Shown: positions 19,744 through 27,248 of the stretch, in pieces
Position numbering within the stretch: the stretch's first letter is position 1
Layout: every line of letters begins with the position of its first letter
Assembly (NCBI RefSeq): GCF_001975825.1
Contig: NZ_MTKN01000016.1
Span: 81,597-145,596 of the forward strand
Direction: 5' to 3'
DNA length: 64,000 nucleotides
Source of the DNA: [Flexibacter] sp. ATCC 35208
Lineage (GTDB): Bacteria; Bacteroidota; Bacteroidia; Chitinophagales; Chitinophagaceae
Notes under the pieces: model-generated
Told to the model about the DNA's origin: nothing
The model's input: only the letters and a program-made list of their open reading frames with translations
Database searches by the model: none
Made by a program: the position numbers and the translations under genes

Positions 19744-20268
19744 CTAGAAATTATAACCGGCTTTCAGACCAAAGAAACCTAAATGGTCTCCATCCTTAAA
19801 CCAGCTCTCATATTTCGCCTCCACATCAAGACCGAGGAAACGAATACCCACTCCTGGTGCAAAAAGAGCAGCAGTACCATCATAGTCACCTACGTAAGTA
19901 GCAGTACCACCTTCTACCTTTACATACAGTAATGGAATAGAGAATTTATACTTCACCCCTACTCTTACCGGAAAAGCCTGCAGAGCAGAATATTTACCTA
20001 CCGGACCGTCAACTGCACTATAGTCAAAAGACTTACCGGAAAAACGCATGTAACCAGCAGAACCAGTTACACCCAAACCAGCAATCAGCTTGATGTCTGC
20101 ATTCAGACCACCACCCCATCCAGCGTTGTGGGTATCTTTGAAGTCACCTGTAGGAACACCTGTTTCTACATAGGGGCCAATGCTGAATCTCTTTAACTGT
20201 GCCTGGGACTGGGTACCAATCACACAAAAGAGTGCCAGTAATAATGAAATTTGAATGGTTTTTATCAT
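19744..20268 (-). CDS. Small outer-membrane beta-barrel protein (paralogue A)
   Basis: A 174-residue protein with a signal peptide (MIKTIQISLLLALFCVIGTQSQAQ). The mature part alternates polar and apolar strands typical of eight-stranded barrels and ends in GLKAGYNF, with the terminal Phe expected for Bam-dependent insertion. It shares the pattern (S)-x-GPYVE at mature residue 8 and a later GLDVEAKYESW with the neighbouring 162-residue protein, so the two are paralogues. The function is unknown; porin-like or envelope structural roles are common for such proteins. It is expressed with or next to the other barrel genes on the minus strand. Confidence 0.85.
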   Translation of the reverse strand: MIKTIQISLLLALFCVIGTQSQAQLKRFSIGPYVETGVPTGDFKDTHNAGWGGGLNADIKLIAGLGVTGSAGYMRFSGKSFDYSAVDGPVGKYSALQAFPVRVGVKYKFSIPLLYVKVEGGTATYVGDYDGTAALFAPGVGIRFLGLDVEAKYESWFKDGDHLGFFGLKAGYNF

Positions 20269-20289
20269 ACGGATATTTTAAAATTCTCA

Positions 20290-20297
20290 CAAATGTA
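20290..20297 (-). promoter_or_regulatory. Candidate -7 box for paralogue A
   Basis: The minus strand reads TACATTTG, matching the Bacteroidota -7 consensus TAnnTTTG, about 20 bases before the start codon at 20268. No clear TTTG is found at -33, so this is a half-supported promoter. Confidence 0.35.
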
Positions 20298-20319
20298 AGT
20301 AATTCATAGTAAATTAATG

Positions 20320-20808
20320 TCAGAAGGAATATGCGGCTTTTACCCCTATTGCGCTATTCGTATTCTCCTGTATCCAGGTCTCATACTTCGCCTCCACATC
20401 CAATGATTTTAAATGAACACCCAATCCCGGGGTGAGAATGACCTTTGTGCCATGACCAATGGCCGTAGCAGTTCCCGTTTCTACTTTGATGTACACCGCC
20501 GGCATGGGTAGTTTGTATGCTACTCCCAAACGAACAGGAATGACCTGGTAGTCTGCAACGGTAGAATTTTTCTGCGTACTGTTTCCTTTAAAACACACAT
20601 ATCCTGCAGATGCCGTAAAACTCCACCCGGTCAATAATTTTACATTCATGCCGACACCGACCCCTGTGCCAACTTTAGAAGCTGCAGGCAGTTTCCCCTG
20701 GTTAATAAGGGCTTCTACATAAGGTCCGTAAGACAATTTCTTAGACTGCCCCAAAGCGGAGGCAGTGATAAAAAACAGGACGGCAAAAAAGTAAAATAGC
20801 TGTTTCAT
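20320..20808 (-). CDS. Small outer-membrane beta-barrel protein (paralogue B)
   Basis: A 162-residue paralogue of the neighbouring barrel protein. The signal peptide is MKQLFYFFAVLFFITASALGQ. The mature protein begins KKLSYGPYVEALI, has a Gly-rich strand GTGVGVGMNVKLLTGWSFT and the shared motif SLDVEAKYETWIQ, and ends GVKAAYSF. The tandem arrangement with paralogue A and with a truncated copy upstream indicates local duplication. The start codon lies four bases after the stop of the decayed copy. The role is unknown. Confidence 0.82.
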   Translation of the reverse strand: MKQLFYFFAVLFFITASALGQSKKLSYGPYVEALINQGKLPAASKVGTGVGVGMNVKLLTGWSFTASAGYVCFKGNSTQKNSTVADYQVIPVRLGVAYKLPMPAVYIKVETGTATAIGHGTKVILTPGLGVHLKSLDVEAKYETWIQENTNSAIGVKAAYSF

Positions 20809-20811
20809 AGT

Positions 20812-20988
20812 TTAACAAGATGAAATCCTGCATCTGCCTAAGCCGATATAGGAATGACCTGAGATCTGGCAGTCGTTATACAATCTTTCTACATACGGAC
20901 CAAAGCTGATTAATTCTGATTGTCCCAAGGTTGTCCTGCTTACAAATAGTAAGCAAACAAATAAAATGTGTGTTTCATAATTGGACAT
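20812..20988 (-). pseudogene. Truncated, frameshifted third copy of the small barrel gene
   Basis: From the ATG at 20988 the frame encodes a signal peptide (MSNYETHILFVCLLFVSRTTLGQ) and the paralogue hallmark ISFGPYVE, then breaks down and stops at 20812. Switching frame after the codons for YIGLG recovers ADAGFHLVKL, which aligns with GVGMNVKLL of paralogue B. So a frameshift lies near 20835-20840. Homology then stops abruptly at the start of paralogue B, as if a deletion had joined the two copies. About 110 residues of barrel are missing, so no folded product is expected. Confidence 0.7.
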
Positions 20989-21114
20989 ATTAAGGAAATG
21001 GTGCAAACCGCTCAATGGGTAGTCAATTGCCGGGATTCATAAATAGGAACAAACCGGATTTGCACATAAATAGATATTTACATGAGTTAAACGTAGCTCC
21101 TTAAAAAAAAGTTA

Positions 21115-21480
21115 CTACTGAGGCAAAACTTTGTACACGGAATCTTTTGGAGGAATACTATCTTTCCTGACTTCGGGAGGTAACTGGTTCGTAGCTGAAG
21201 GAAGTGTGGCACCACCTACAGCCTCATTCTGGGCGCCCGCAGGCAATCCCATTTTTATCATTTCCTTTCTTTCCTTGTTGCTGAATAAATACTGGGGATG
21301 CTTTTCTTTGCGCATACCATCCTCAAAACGGTACTCTGCACCGAGACGTGGGGGTTCGTAGTTTCCACCACGACTTGAGGCACAGCCAGTGCCCAAAAAC
21401 ACAAAACCTGCCAATAAACTAAAAGATATTAGGATATTGGCAGGTTGTTTAAATTTCTTCCAGGCAGATCTTCTAAGCAT
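21115..21480 (-). CDS. Small lipoprotein, unknown function
   Basis: A 121-residue protein. A basic start (MLRRSAWKKFKQ) and a hydrophobic stretch lead to FLGTGCASS, a lipobox with Cys near residue 33. The mature part is polar and Pro-rich, with NYEPPRLGAEYRFEDGMRKE and a tail of PPEVRKDSIPPKDSVYKVLPQ-type low complexity. No family is recognised. It stands alone between the barrel genes and the second SusD gene on the minus strand. The hydrophobic stretch is long, so a simple membrane anchor is the alternative to lipidation. Confidence 0.7.
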   Translation of the reverse strand: MLRRSAWKKFKQPANILISFSLLAGFVFLGTGCASSRGGNYEPPRLGAEYRFEDGMRKEKHPQYLFSNKERKEMIKMGLPAGAQNEAVGGATLPSATNQLPPEVRKDSIPPKDSVYKVLPQ

Positions 21481-21560
21481 GATCCTGGGTTTACTGTCCG
21501 GTTATAAAACGCATTTCATTCGTTATTATTATATAACAGCAAATACAAGGCCAAACTTTA

Positions 21561-22997
21561 TTAATAAAGCTTATTTGTTGTCAGCTCATTATTGGGTGCC
21601 GGGAAAATGTAATTGGAAGCAGTTGGGGCTACCGCATTTGCCTGCAGACTGCTGCTACCCTTTGCAGGGATCGTTTGCAGGTTTCTCAGCAGATCACCTG
21701 ATCTGAAACCTTCGCCCAACAATTCAATCCTTCTCTCGATGGCAATAGTAGATACCAGTGCTGAAGCGGTCGCTATATCCGCATCTGCAAATGTATAGCT
21801 CGCATCACTACGCGCATGCACCGCCTTCAGCAGATTTGCAGCCAGTGTAAGATTGCCTGTCTGTGCCGCAGCTTCTGCATAATTCAGCAAAACCTCTGAA
21901 TAACGGATCACCGGAATGTAATCGATATATGGAGATGCCTTTGCATATTTCTTCAGGTAATATAAACTGGATGCTACACGTAACAAGCTTCTGCGCTTAT
22001 CGCTGCTACCCCATTGTGCATTGCCTAAAATACCATCCGGGTTCAGATAGTACTCTGAATTGGCATTATAAATATAACCAATGGCAGACTGGCCTGAATA
22101 CGAATCAGAAGATGTCATTGGCATAGAGAAGATGGACTCGGTTGTCGTATAAGTCGTACCGAACAATGTTGTGATATCGGACTGCAATGCATGCTTCACA
22201 CCATAACTGGTAGTACTAAACGGAGCACTCGTCTGTGGTACAATCTTCGCGGCTTCTTCAACAACTTTCGCAAAATTATTCATAGTCAGGTACACCCTTG
22301 TCTTCAGGGCAATCGCAGTACTCTTATGTGCACGGGTGGTATTCAGCAGATCTGAGGAATAACTGTCAGGCAGATTCGCTTCTGCTGAATCCAGGTCTGA
22401 TAAGATCTGGGTATACACTTCTGCTACTGTGCTACGTGCCAGGTCATTATTGTCACCATCGGTTTCTGCCTGAAGGCGCAGTGGCAAACCTTTGGATGCA
22501 CCCTGATCCGAGTTGTAAGGCGTAGCATACACCGTTACCAGACTGAAATAGCACAATGCACGGATGTACTTCGCTTCTGCAGTATATTGCGTATTCAGCG
22601 TGTCAGAGATCACACCGGTGCTGGTAGCCAGCCCCGCGATAATGATATTCGCGTCGTTGATGGCAGTATATGCCTGTGACCAAAGATTATTGATATCGTT
22701 GGAACCGGAGTTGTAGCTATTGTTCCAGCTCTCATACGCCGTGTATGAATTCGCAGTCACGTTGATGAACTCTTCTCCTCTTACATCGCAGTACAGCAGG
22801 TAACGGCCGCCGTATAAAGAGGCGCCTTTCACAGCATCGTAAGCACCATTCACCAGACCCAGGATACGGGAAGCAGAACCAAATGAATTTGCGTCGCTGA
22901 TAGATGTTGAAGGCACGGTATCCAGCAATTCTTTCTCACTGCAGGAGGAGAAAGCCAGTATCACACCCAAACCTATATATTGATATATTTTTTTCAT
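21561..22997 (-). CDS. SusD/RagB-family lipoprotein (second locus)
   Basis: A 478-residue SusD homologue. The lipobox is in ILAFSSCSEKE with Cys near residue 19. Family features are the early NGAYDAVKGASLYGGRYLL, EAKYIRALCYFSLVTVYATPY near residue 140, a RYSEVLLNYAEAAAQTGNL helix near 365, and the C-terminal AIERRIELLGEGFRSGDLLR. It should cap the SusC transporter whose gene ends 20 bases upstream. No degradative enzyme is encoded in this locus, so the ligand cannot be guessed; it may be a peptide, glycan or metal complex. Confidence 0.9.
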   Translation of the reverse strand: MKKIYQYIGLGVILAFSSCSEKELLDTVPSTSISDANSFGSASRILGLVNGAYDAVKGASLYGGRYLLYCDVRGEEFINVTANSYTAYESWNNSYNSGSNDINNLWSQAYTAINDANIIIAGLATSTGVISDTLNTQYTAEAKYIRALCYFSLVTVYATPYNSDQGASKGLPLRLQAETDGDNNDLARSTVAEVYTQILSDLDSAEANLPDSYSSDLLNTTRAHKSTAIALKTRVYLTMNNFAKVVEEAAKIVPQTSAPFSTTSYGVKHALQSDITTLFGTTYTTTESIFSMPMTSSDSYSGQSAIGYIYNANSEYYLNPDGILGNAQWGSSDKRRSLLRVASSLYYLKKYAKASPYIDYIPVIRYSEVLLNYAEAAAQTGNLTLAANLLKAVHARSDASYTFADADIATASALVSTIAIERRIELLGEGFRSGDLLRNLQTIPAKGSSSLQANAVAPTASNYIFPAPNNELTTNKLY

Positions 22998-23016
22998 TTT
23001 CCTGATTTGTTTTACA

Positions 23017-26000
23017 TTAAAATCCTACGTTAATACCCACTGTGAAAGTTCTTCCCTGACCCACTGCGTTCTTCTCAATACCCGGTGTGGTATTGGAGTT
23101 ACCATTGCTGCTTGATTCAGGATCTGTACCTGTATAACCAGTAAGCAGGAACAGGTTGTTGCCGGAAGCATATATACGTGCACTGCTGATTCCTGAAGTT
23201 CCAAATACGCGGCCAGGTACACGGTAACCCAGCGTCAGACTTTGCAAACGGAGAAAATCACCTTTCTCTACGTTCGCTGAAATCGGGTAAGAAGAACCAT
23301 TGGAGATCTGGTCATTGTATACCAGACGAGGGATGTCGGTTTTCTGACCTACAGTCGTCCAGCGTTTGGAAATGTCTGTATAGTTGTTATAGAAACGCTG
23401 ATCTCTCAGGGTGGCTTTGGTACCGTTCATTACATAGTTACCACCTGCGTAAGTCAGGTTGATACCCAGATCAAAGTTCTTGTAACGGAAAGTATTACTC
23501 AGACCACCATACCATTTTGGCAATGCATTGCCCAGCAGGTAGTAGTCGCTGGCAGAAATCGCAGTAGCCGTGGTACCATCCAGGTAAGTCCAGTTACTCT
23601 CGCCGGAAGCGACTGTAGCACTGTACTGTACTTTCTCACCTGCTTTGTTGATGAAGATACGACGCCCGTTTTCAGGATTCACACCAGCCGTTTTGGCACC
23701 ATACAGGCTACCAACAGAGTAGCCTACACGTGTTACGTTACTTGCTTCGGACGAAGTGTGAGTATAGCCGATGATGTCTGAGTTACCTGTTGCCAGTGCT
23801 GTTACTTTATTCTTGATGTGTGTATAGTTGAAGCTTGCATCCCAGCTGAAATTTTCCTTGCGGATCACGCTGGCTGTTACACCCAGTTCCCAGCCACGGT
23901 TATACATAGCACCTACGTTCATGAGGATGGCATTGTCAGGGATACCTTTGGATGCAGATTGTGGTGCACTCAGGATCAGACCATTTACATCGTTGTTGAA
24001 CCATGTACCTTCTACCTGGATCCTGTTATTCAGCAGCCCCAGATCCAGACCCAGGTTAGTTTGTTTACTGGTTTCCCAGGACAGATCAGGGTTACCGGCC
24101 TGACTCAGGTACCAGGTAGCGGCACTACCATACAGCGAAGCACTGTACAGGCTCTGGCTGGCATAGTCGTTGGTCACATTACCATTACCTACACGACCCC
24201 AGCTGGCACGCAGTTTCACATTGTTTACAATATTTTCGATGTGCAGGTTTTTGAAGAATCCTTCTTCAGATAACAGCCAGCCCGCGCTCACACCACCGAA
24301 GTTACCGAACTTGCTGTTGGCACCCAGTGCAGAGTTACCATCGCGGCGGAAGTTGGCAGTCAGGAAGTACTTGTTATTAAAGTCGTAAGTCACACGGGAG
24401 AAGTAAGAGATGAATGCTTTTTCACTTTTACTATTGCCGCTTGCTGTTACGGTGCTGTAACTACCTTCGTAGTTAGTAAAGAAATTGTCTGCCGCTACAG
24501 TGGCATAAGCACCCCAGGAAGTAGTCTCGAATTTCTGTACATCATAACCCAATAATGCAGTCACGTGGTGCTTACGGTATTTGTTATTGAAACCCAAAGT
24601 GCTCGCCCAGTCCCAGTTATTACGCAGTGCGCTCACATTGGTAGCAGAACCCCCTACAGAATAACCGGAAGATCCCAGTTGAGAACTTAACCACGTATTA
24701 TTTTCAGTTCTCAGCCTGTCCATCGCATACGTAGTATTCAGTTCAAAGTGATACGGCAACTTAATGGTTGCACCTATATTTCCTGTAAAGCGATCGTTCT
24801 CTGTCGTATAGCTACTCAGGTCGAACAATGCTTTTGCATTCCACAGGGTGTTGGTCACCTGGTTGTTGCCCATACCTAACGTACCTGTTGAGCTCAGGTT
24901 GTAACTACCGTCGGCATTATACACAGACACGTTGGGTGCCAGTGCAGTGGCAAGACGTGCAGCACCGATGAGCAGGAAGGTACTGTTAGGCAGGGAACCT
25001 GTGTTCTGAGATTGGTTGAATGATGTATTGTATGCACCACCAGCTTTGATCTTGAACCATTTGGTTACTTCATGGTCAACATTGAAACGAAGTGACTTAC
25101 GTTTGAATTCATTATCTACCACAAAACCCTGTTGGTTAGAATAGTTGGCGGATAAATAATAATTTGTTGTTTTGTTACCACCAGATACGCTGATGTTATG
25201 GTTCTGAGAATAGGCAGTGCGATAGATATAATCGTACCAGTTAGTATTCACCAGAGAGCCATCTGCATTATAGTTAGGGAAGAACAATTCGGAAGCTACG
25301 CTGCTATTGTTTTCATTACCACCCAATACTTTCGAATTGTATACCGCTTCGTTTTTGTATTTCATGTAACCGGTTGCATCCAGCAGTTTAGGCAGACGGG
25401 CTGCTTTTGTTAAGCTACCCCATGCATCGTATATTACTTTAGCTTTCCCTTCCTTACCTCTCCTGGTAGTGATGAGGAGTACGCCGCCAGCAGCACGGGA
25501 ACCGTAGATGGAGGTAGATGCCGCATCTTTCAGTACATCGATAGACTCTATGTCTGCAGGATCGATATCACTCAGCGGGTTGTTAGGCACAGAAGTACTG
25601 GTAGAGATATTGCCGGTATTAACAGCAATCCCATCGATCACTACCAGCGGATAAGAGCTGAGGGAGATAGAGTTCACACCACGGATACGGATCACAGGCG
25701 GGTTATTCAGCACACCGTTTGGCGATGCGATACTCACACCTGCAGCCCGACCGGAGAGGGCCTGGTCAAAACTCTGCACAGGTGCATCTTTCACGAGTGC
25801 ACCGGAGATGCGTGCAGCAGCACCGGTAAATTCTCTTTTTGTCTGTGTACCATAACCTACTACCACCACTTCATTCAGACCGCTGGCAGTAGATTCCAGT
25901 TTGGCATTGACAGTATTTCCACTAATGGGTAAAATTATTTTCTGGTAACCGATGTAGGTGAATTCCAGCGAAGTAACACCTTCAGGTATTTCGATAGAGA

Positions 26001-26175
26001 AGTTACCCTGACCATCGGTTTGTACGCCAATAGCCTTACCGGTTGTTTTTACAGATACGCCGGGGATAGGGGAATCGTTGTCCTTCGCTGTAACTTTACC
26101 GGTGATGCGGCGTGACTGTGCAGCTGCGCCAAGGTAAAGGGATAGCAGCAGTAATGCGCTTACGATTTGTTTCAT
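23017..26175 (-). CDS. SusC/RagA-family TonB-dependent transporter (second locus)
   Basis: The chosen ATG at 26175 gives a signal peptide MKQIVSALLLLSLYLGAAAQ; a longer frame adds 14 residues without a sensible leader. About 1,052 residues. A carboxypeptidase-like domain (ITGKVTAKDNDSPIPGVSVK), the segment NEVVVVGYGTQTKREFTGA, the plug with DIESIDVLKDAASTSIYGSR, and a barrel ending in GRTFTVGINVGF follow. It works with the SusD protein encoded downstream. It is preceded on the same strand by a TlpA-like thioredoxin gene, with a 96-base gap. Confidence 0.94.
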   Translation of the reverse strand: MKQIVSALLLLSLYLGAAAQSRRITGKVTAKDNDSPIPGVSVKTTGKAIGVQTDGQGNFSIEIPEGVTSLEFTYIGYQKIILPISGNTVNAKLESTASGLNEVVVVGYGTQTKREFTGAAARISGALVKDAPVQSFDQALSGRAAGVSIASPNGVLNNPPVIRIRGVNSISLSSYPLVVIDGIAVNTGNISTSTSVPNNPLSDIDPADIESIDVLKDAASTSIYGSRAAGGVLLITTRRGKEGKAKVIYDAWGSLTKAARLPKLLDATGYMKYKNEAVYNSKVLGGNENNSSVASELFFPNYNADGSLVNTNWYDYIYRTAYSQNHNISVSGGNKTTNYYLSANYSNQQGFVVDNEFKRKSLRFNVDHEVTKWFKIKAGGAYNTSFNQSQNTGSLPNSTFLLIGAARLATALAPNVSVYNADGSYNLSSTGTLGMGNNQVTNTLWNAKALFDLSSYTTENDRFTGNIGATIKLPYHFELNTTYAMDRLRTENNTWLSSQLGSSGYSVGGSATNVSALRNNWDWASTLGFNNKYRKHHVTALLGYDVQKFETTSWGAYATVAADNFFTNYEGSYSTVTASGNSKSEKAFISYFSRVTYDFNNKYFLTANFRRDGNSALGANSKFGNFGGVSAGWLLSEEGFFKNLHIENIVNNVKLRASWGRVGNGNVTNDYASQSLYSASLYGSAATWYLSQAGNPDLSWETSKQTNLGLDLGLLNNRIQVEGTWFNNDVNGLILSAPQSASKGIPDNAILMNVGAMYNRGWELGVTASVIRKENFSWDASFNYTHIKNKVTALATGNSDIIGYTHTSSEASNVTRVGYSVGSLYGAKTAGVNPENGRRIFINKAGEKVQYSATVASGESNWTYLDGTTATAISASDYYLLGNALPKWYGGLSNTFRYKNFDLGINLTYAGGNYVMNGTKATLRDQRFYNNYTDISKRWTTVGQKTDIPRLVYNDQISNGSSYPISANVEKGDFLRLQSLTLGYRVPGRVFGTSGISSARIYASGNNLFLLTGYTGTDPESSSNGNSNTTPGIEKNAVGQGRTFTVGINVGF

Positions 26176-26271
26176 TGTTTCTTTGCTTGATAGGAGGTAA
26201 TAAAGTCCTGAGCACACAGTGTTCGCCCTGTGTACTGGTTGGTTGAATTAATAAATAAAATGTTGAGAAGC

Positions 26272-26841
26272 TTAGTGGCTTAATTGCTCATTGATTACAG
26301 ACAGCATGGCTGCAAATTCTTTTTCATCATACAATCTTGTTAAGTATATTATTTTCCCTGTTCTGTCAATGACGATATTCCTTGTCACGCCTGCGTTTTT
26401 GTCGGCATAGCGGCGGAAGATAGCTGCGCCGGGATCGAGCGCCAGCGGGTACGAGATGCTCATGTCATCATGAAACTTCGAGACCTTTTCCAAAGGTTCA
26501 TCTCTGTCCACGCCTATTAAAACAAAATCTTTATTTTTATTGGCCTGCCATACTTCTGTTTCCAGATGGGGCATTTCTTTGCGGCATACACTACACCAGC
26601 TGGCGGTGAATTGAAGTACCACTACTTTACCACGCAATTCTTTGAGCGTAGTTTTTTTACCATCGGTTAATACCAATTCAAAATCATCAGGAGCCTGATC
26701 GCCTACTTTAACAAGGTACCCTCTGCTGTCGGCGGCAGGATTCTCATATTTTACTTCTTTGGTTGGCTTAGGTGCAGCTGTCTGAGCATATCCTGTTAAG
26801 GCAAAACCCAATACCGCGCTACATAACAACAGTTTCTTCAT
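26272..26841 (-). CDS. TlpA-like periplasmic thioredoxin (peroxiredoxin-fold)
   Basis: A 189-residue secreted redoxin. The signal peptide ends near GYAQ (residue 20). The thioredoxin fold starts at VGDQAPDDFELVLTDGK; the active site is FTASWCSVCRKEMPHL with Cys83 and Cys86, so CSVC replaces the CPxC usual in TlpA/ResA. The cis-Pro region is AGVTRNIVIDRTGKII. Such proteins reduce disulfides in the periplasm, for example in cytochrome c assembly or stress repair. The gene leads into the susC-susD pair, and in Bacteroidota TlpA-like genes are seen next to such pairs; a role in folding or in cargo processing is speculative. Confidence 0.85.
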   Translation of the reverse strand: MKKLLLCSAVLGFALTGYAQTAAPKPTKEVKYENPAADSRGYLVKVGDQAPDDFELVLTDGKKTTLKELRGKVVVLQFTASWCSVCRKEMPHLETEVWQANKNKDFVLIGVDRDEPLEKVSKFHDDMSISYPLALDPGAAIFRRYADKNAGVTRNIVIDRTGKIIYLTRLYDEKEFAAMLSVINEQLSH

Positions 26842-26913
26842 TGTACTTTGTTTACTAGTTAAGCGATCAGTTACTACAGTAAAGAGGAGGTTAAGGTTAC
26901 AACTTCACGGGGA

Positions 26914-26943
26914 CAAAGATAATTAAATACTCTACAAAACAAG
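26914..26943 (-). promoter_or_regulatory. Candidate promoter of the TlpA-susC-susD cluster
   Basis: The minus strand carries TATCTTTG at 26914-26921 (TAnnTTTG) and a near-match CTTG at 26940-26943, 18 bases upstream. The predicted start lies about 65 bases before the start codon at 26841. Confidence 0.4.
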
Positions 26944-26986
26944 TAGGGTTATAAATTATTTGTTAAATTTTCATACACGCAAAAAA

Positions 26987-27021
26987 GAAAGCCGCTCATA
27001 CCTTTGGCAGAAGCGGCTTTC
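26987..27021 (-). terminator. Terminator of the copper operon
   Basis: Ten-base perfect arms (GAAAGCCGCT at 26987-26996 and complement at 27012-27021) with a 15-base loop, followed on the minus strand by six T. It lies about 20 bases past the stop of the small metal-binding protein gene. Confidence 0.75.
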
Positions 27022-27039
27022 CATAAAAATCCGTTTTTA

Positions 27040-27243
27040 TTAAATCTCGCTGGCCTTGTACCCTGCAGCTTCCACCTGCCTGATTACATCAGCCGCGGAT
27101 AATCCTTTATTATCATTCACTGTTAGTATTTTATCAGGTGTGCTCGTATCTACTTTCCATGCATCCTTCGCTGGTGATGCGTCTAAATAAGGTGTTACTT
27201 TCGCCACACACGCATCGCATTTAATATTTGTCTTGAATTTCAT
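27040..27243 (-). CDS. CopZ-like heavy-metal-associated (HMA) domain protein
   Basis: A 67-residue single HMA domain. The metal site is IKCDACVAKV, with Cys9 and Cys12 in a CxxC loop; the usual preceding Met is Ile-Lys here. The C-terminal helix is AADVIRQVEAAGYKASEI. Such proteins carry Cu(I) in the cytoplasm and hand it to the P-type ATPase. The gene starts five bases after the stop of the ATPase gene and ends the operon. Copper is inferred from the neighbouring ATPase. Confidence 0.85.
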   Translation of the reverse strand: MKFKTNIKCDACVAKVTPYLDASPAKDAWKVDTSTPDKILTVNDNKGLSAADVIRQVEAAGYKASEI

Positions 27244-27248
27244 AGTAT

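Noticed and set aside
21556..21569. CTTTATTAATAAAG palindrome at the end of the second susD
   Set aside because: Short AT-only palindrome overlapping the stop codon; expected by chance in AT-rich DNA.
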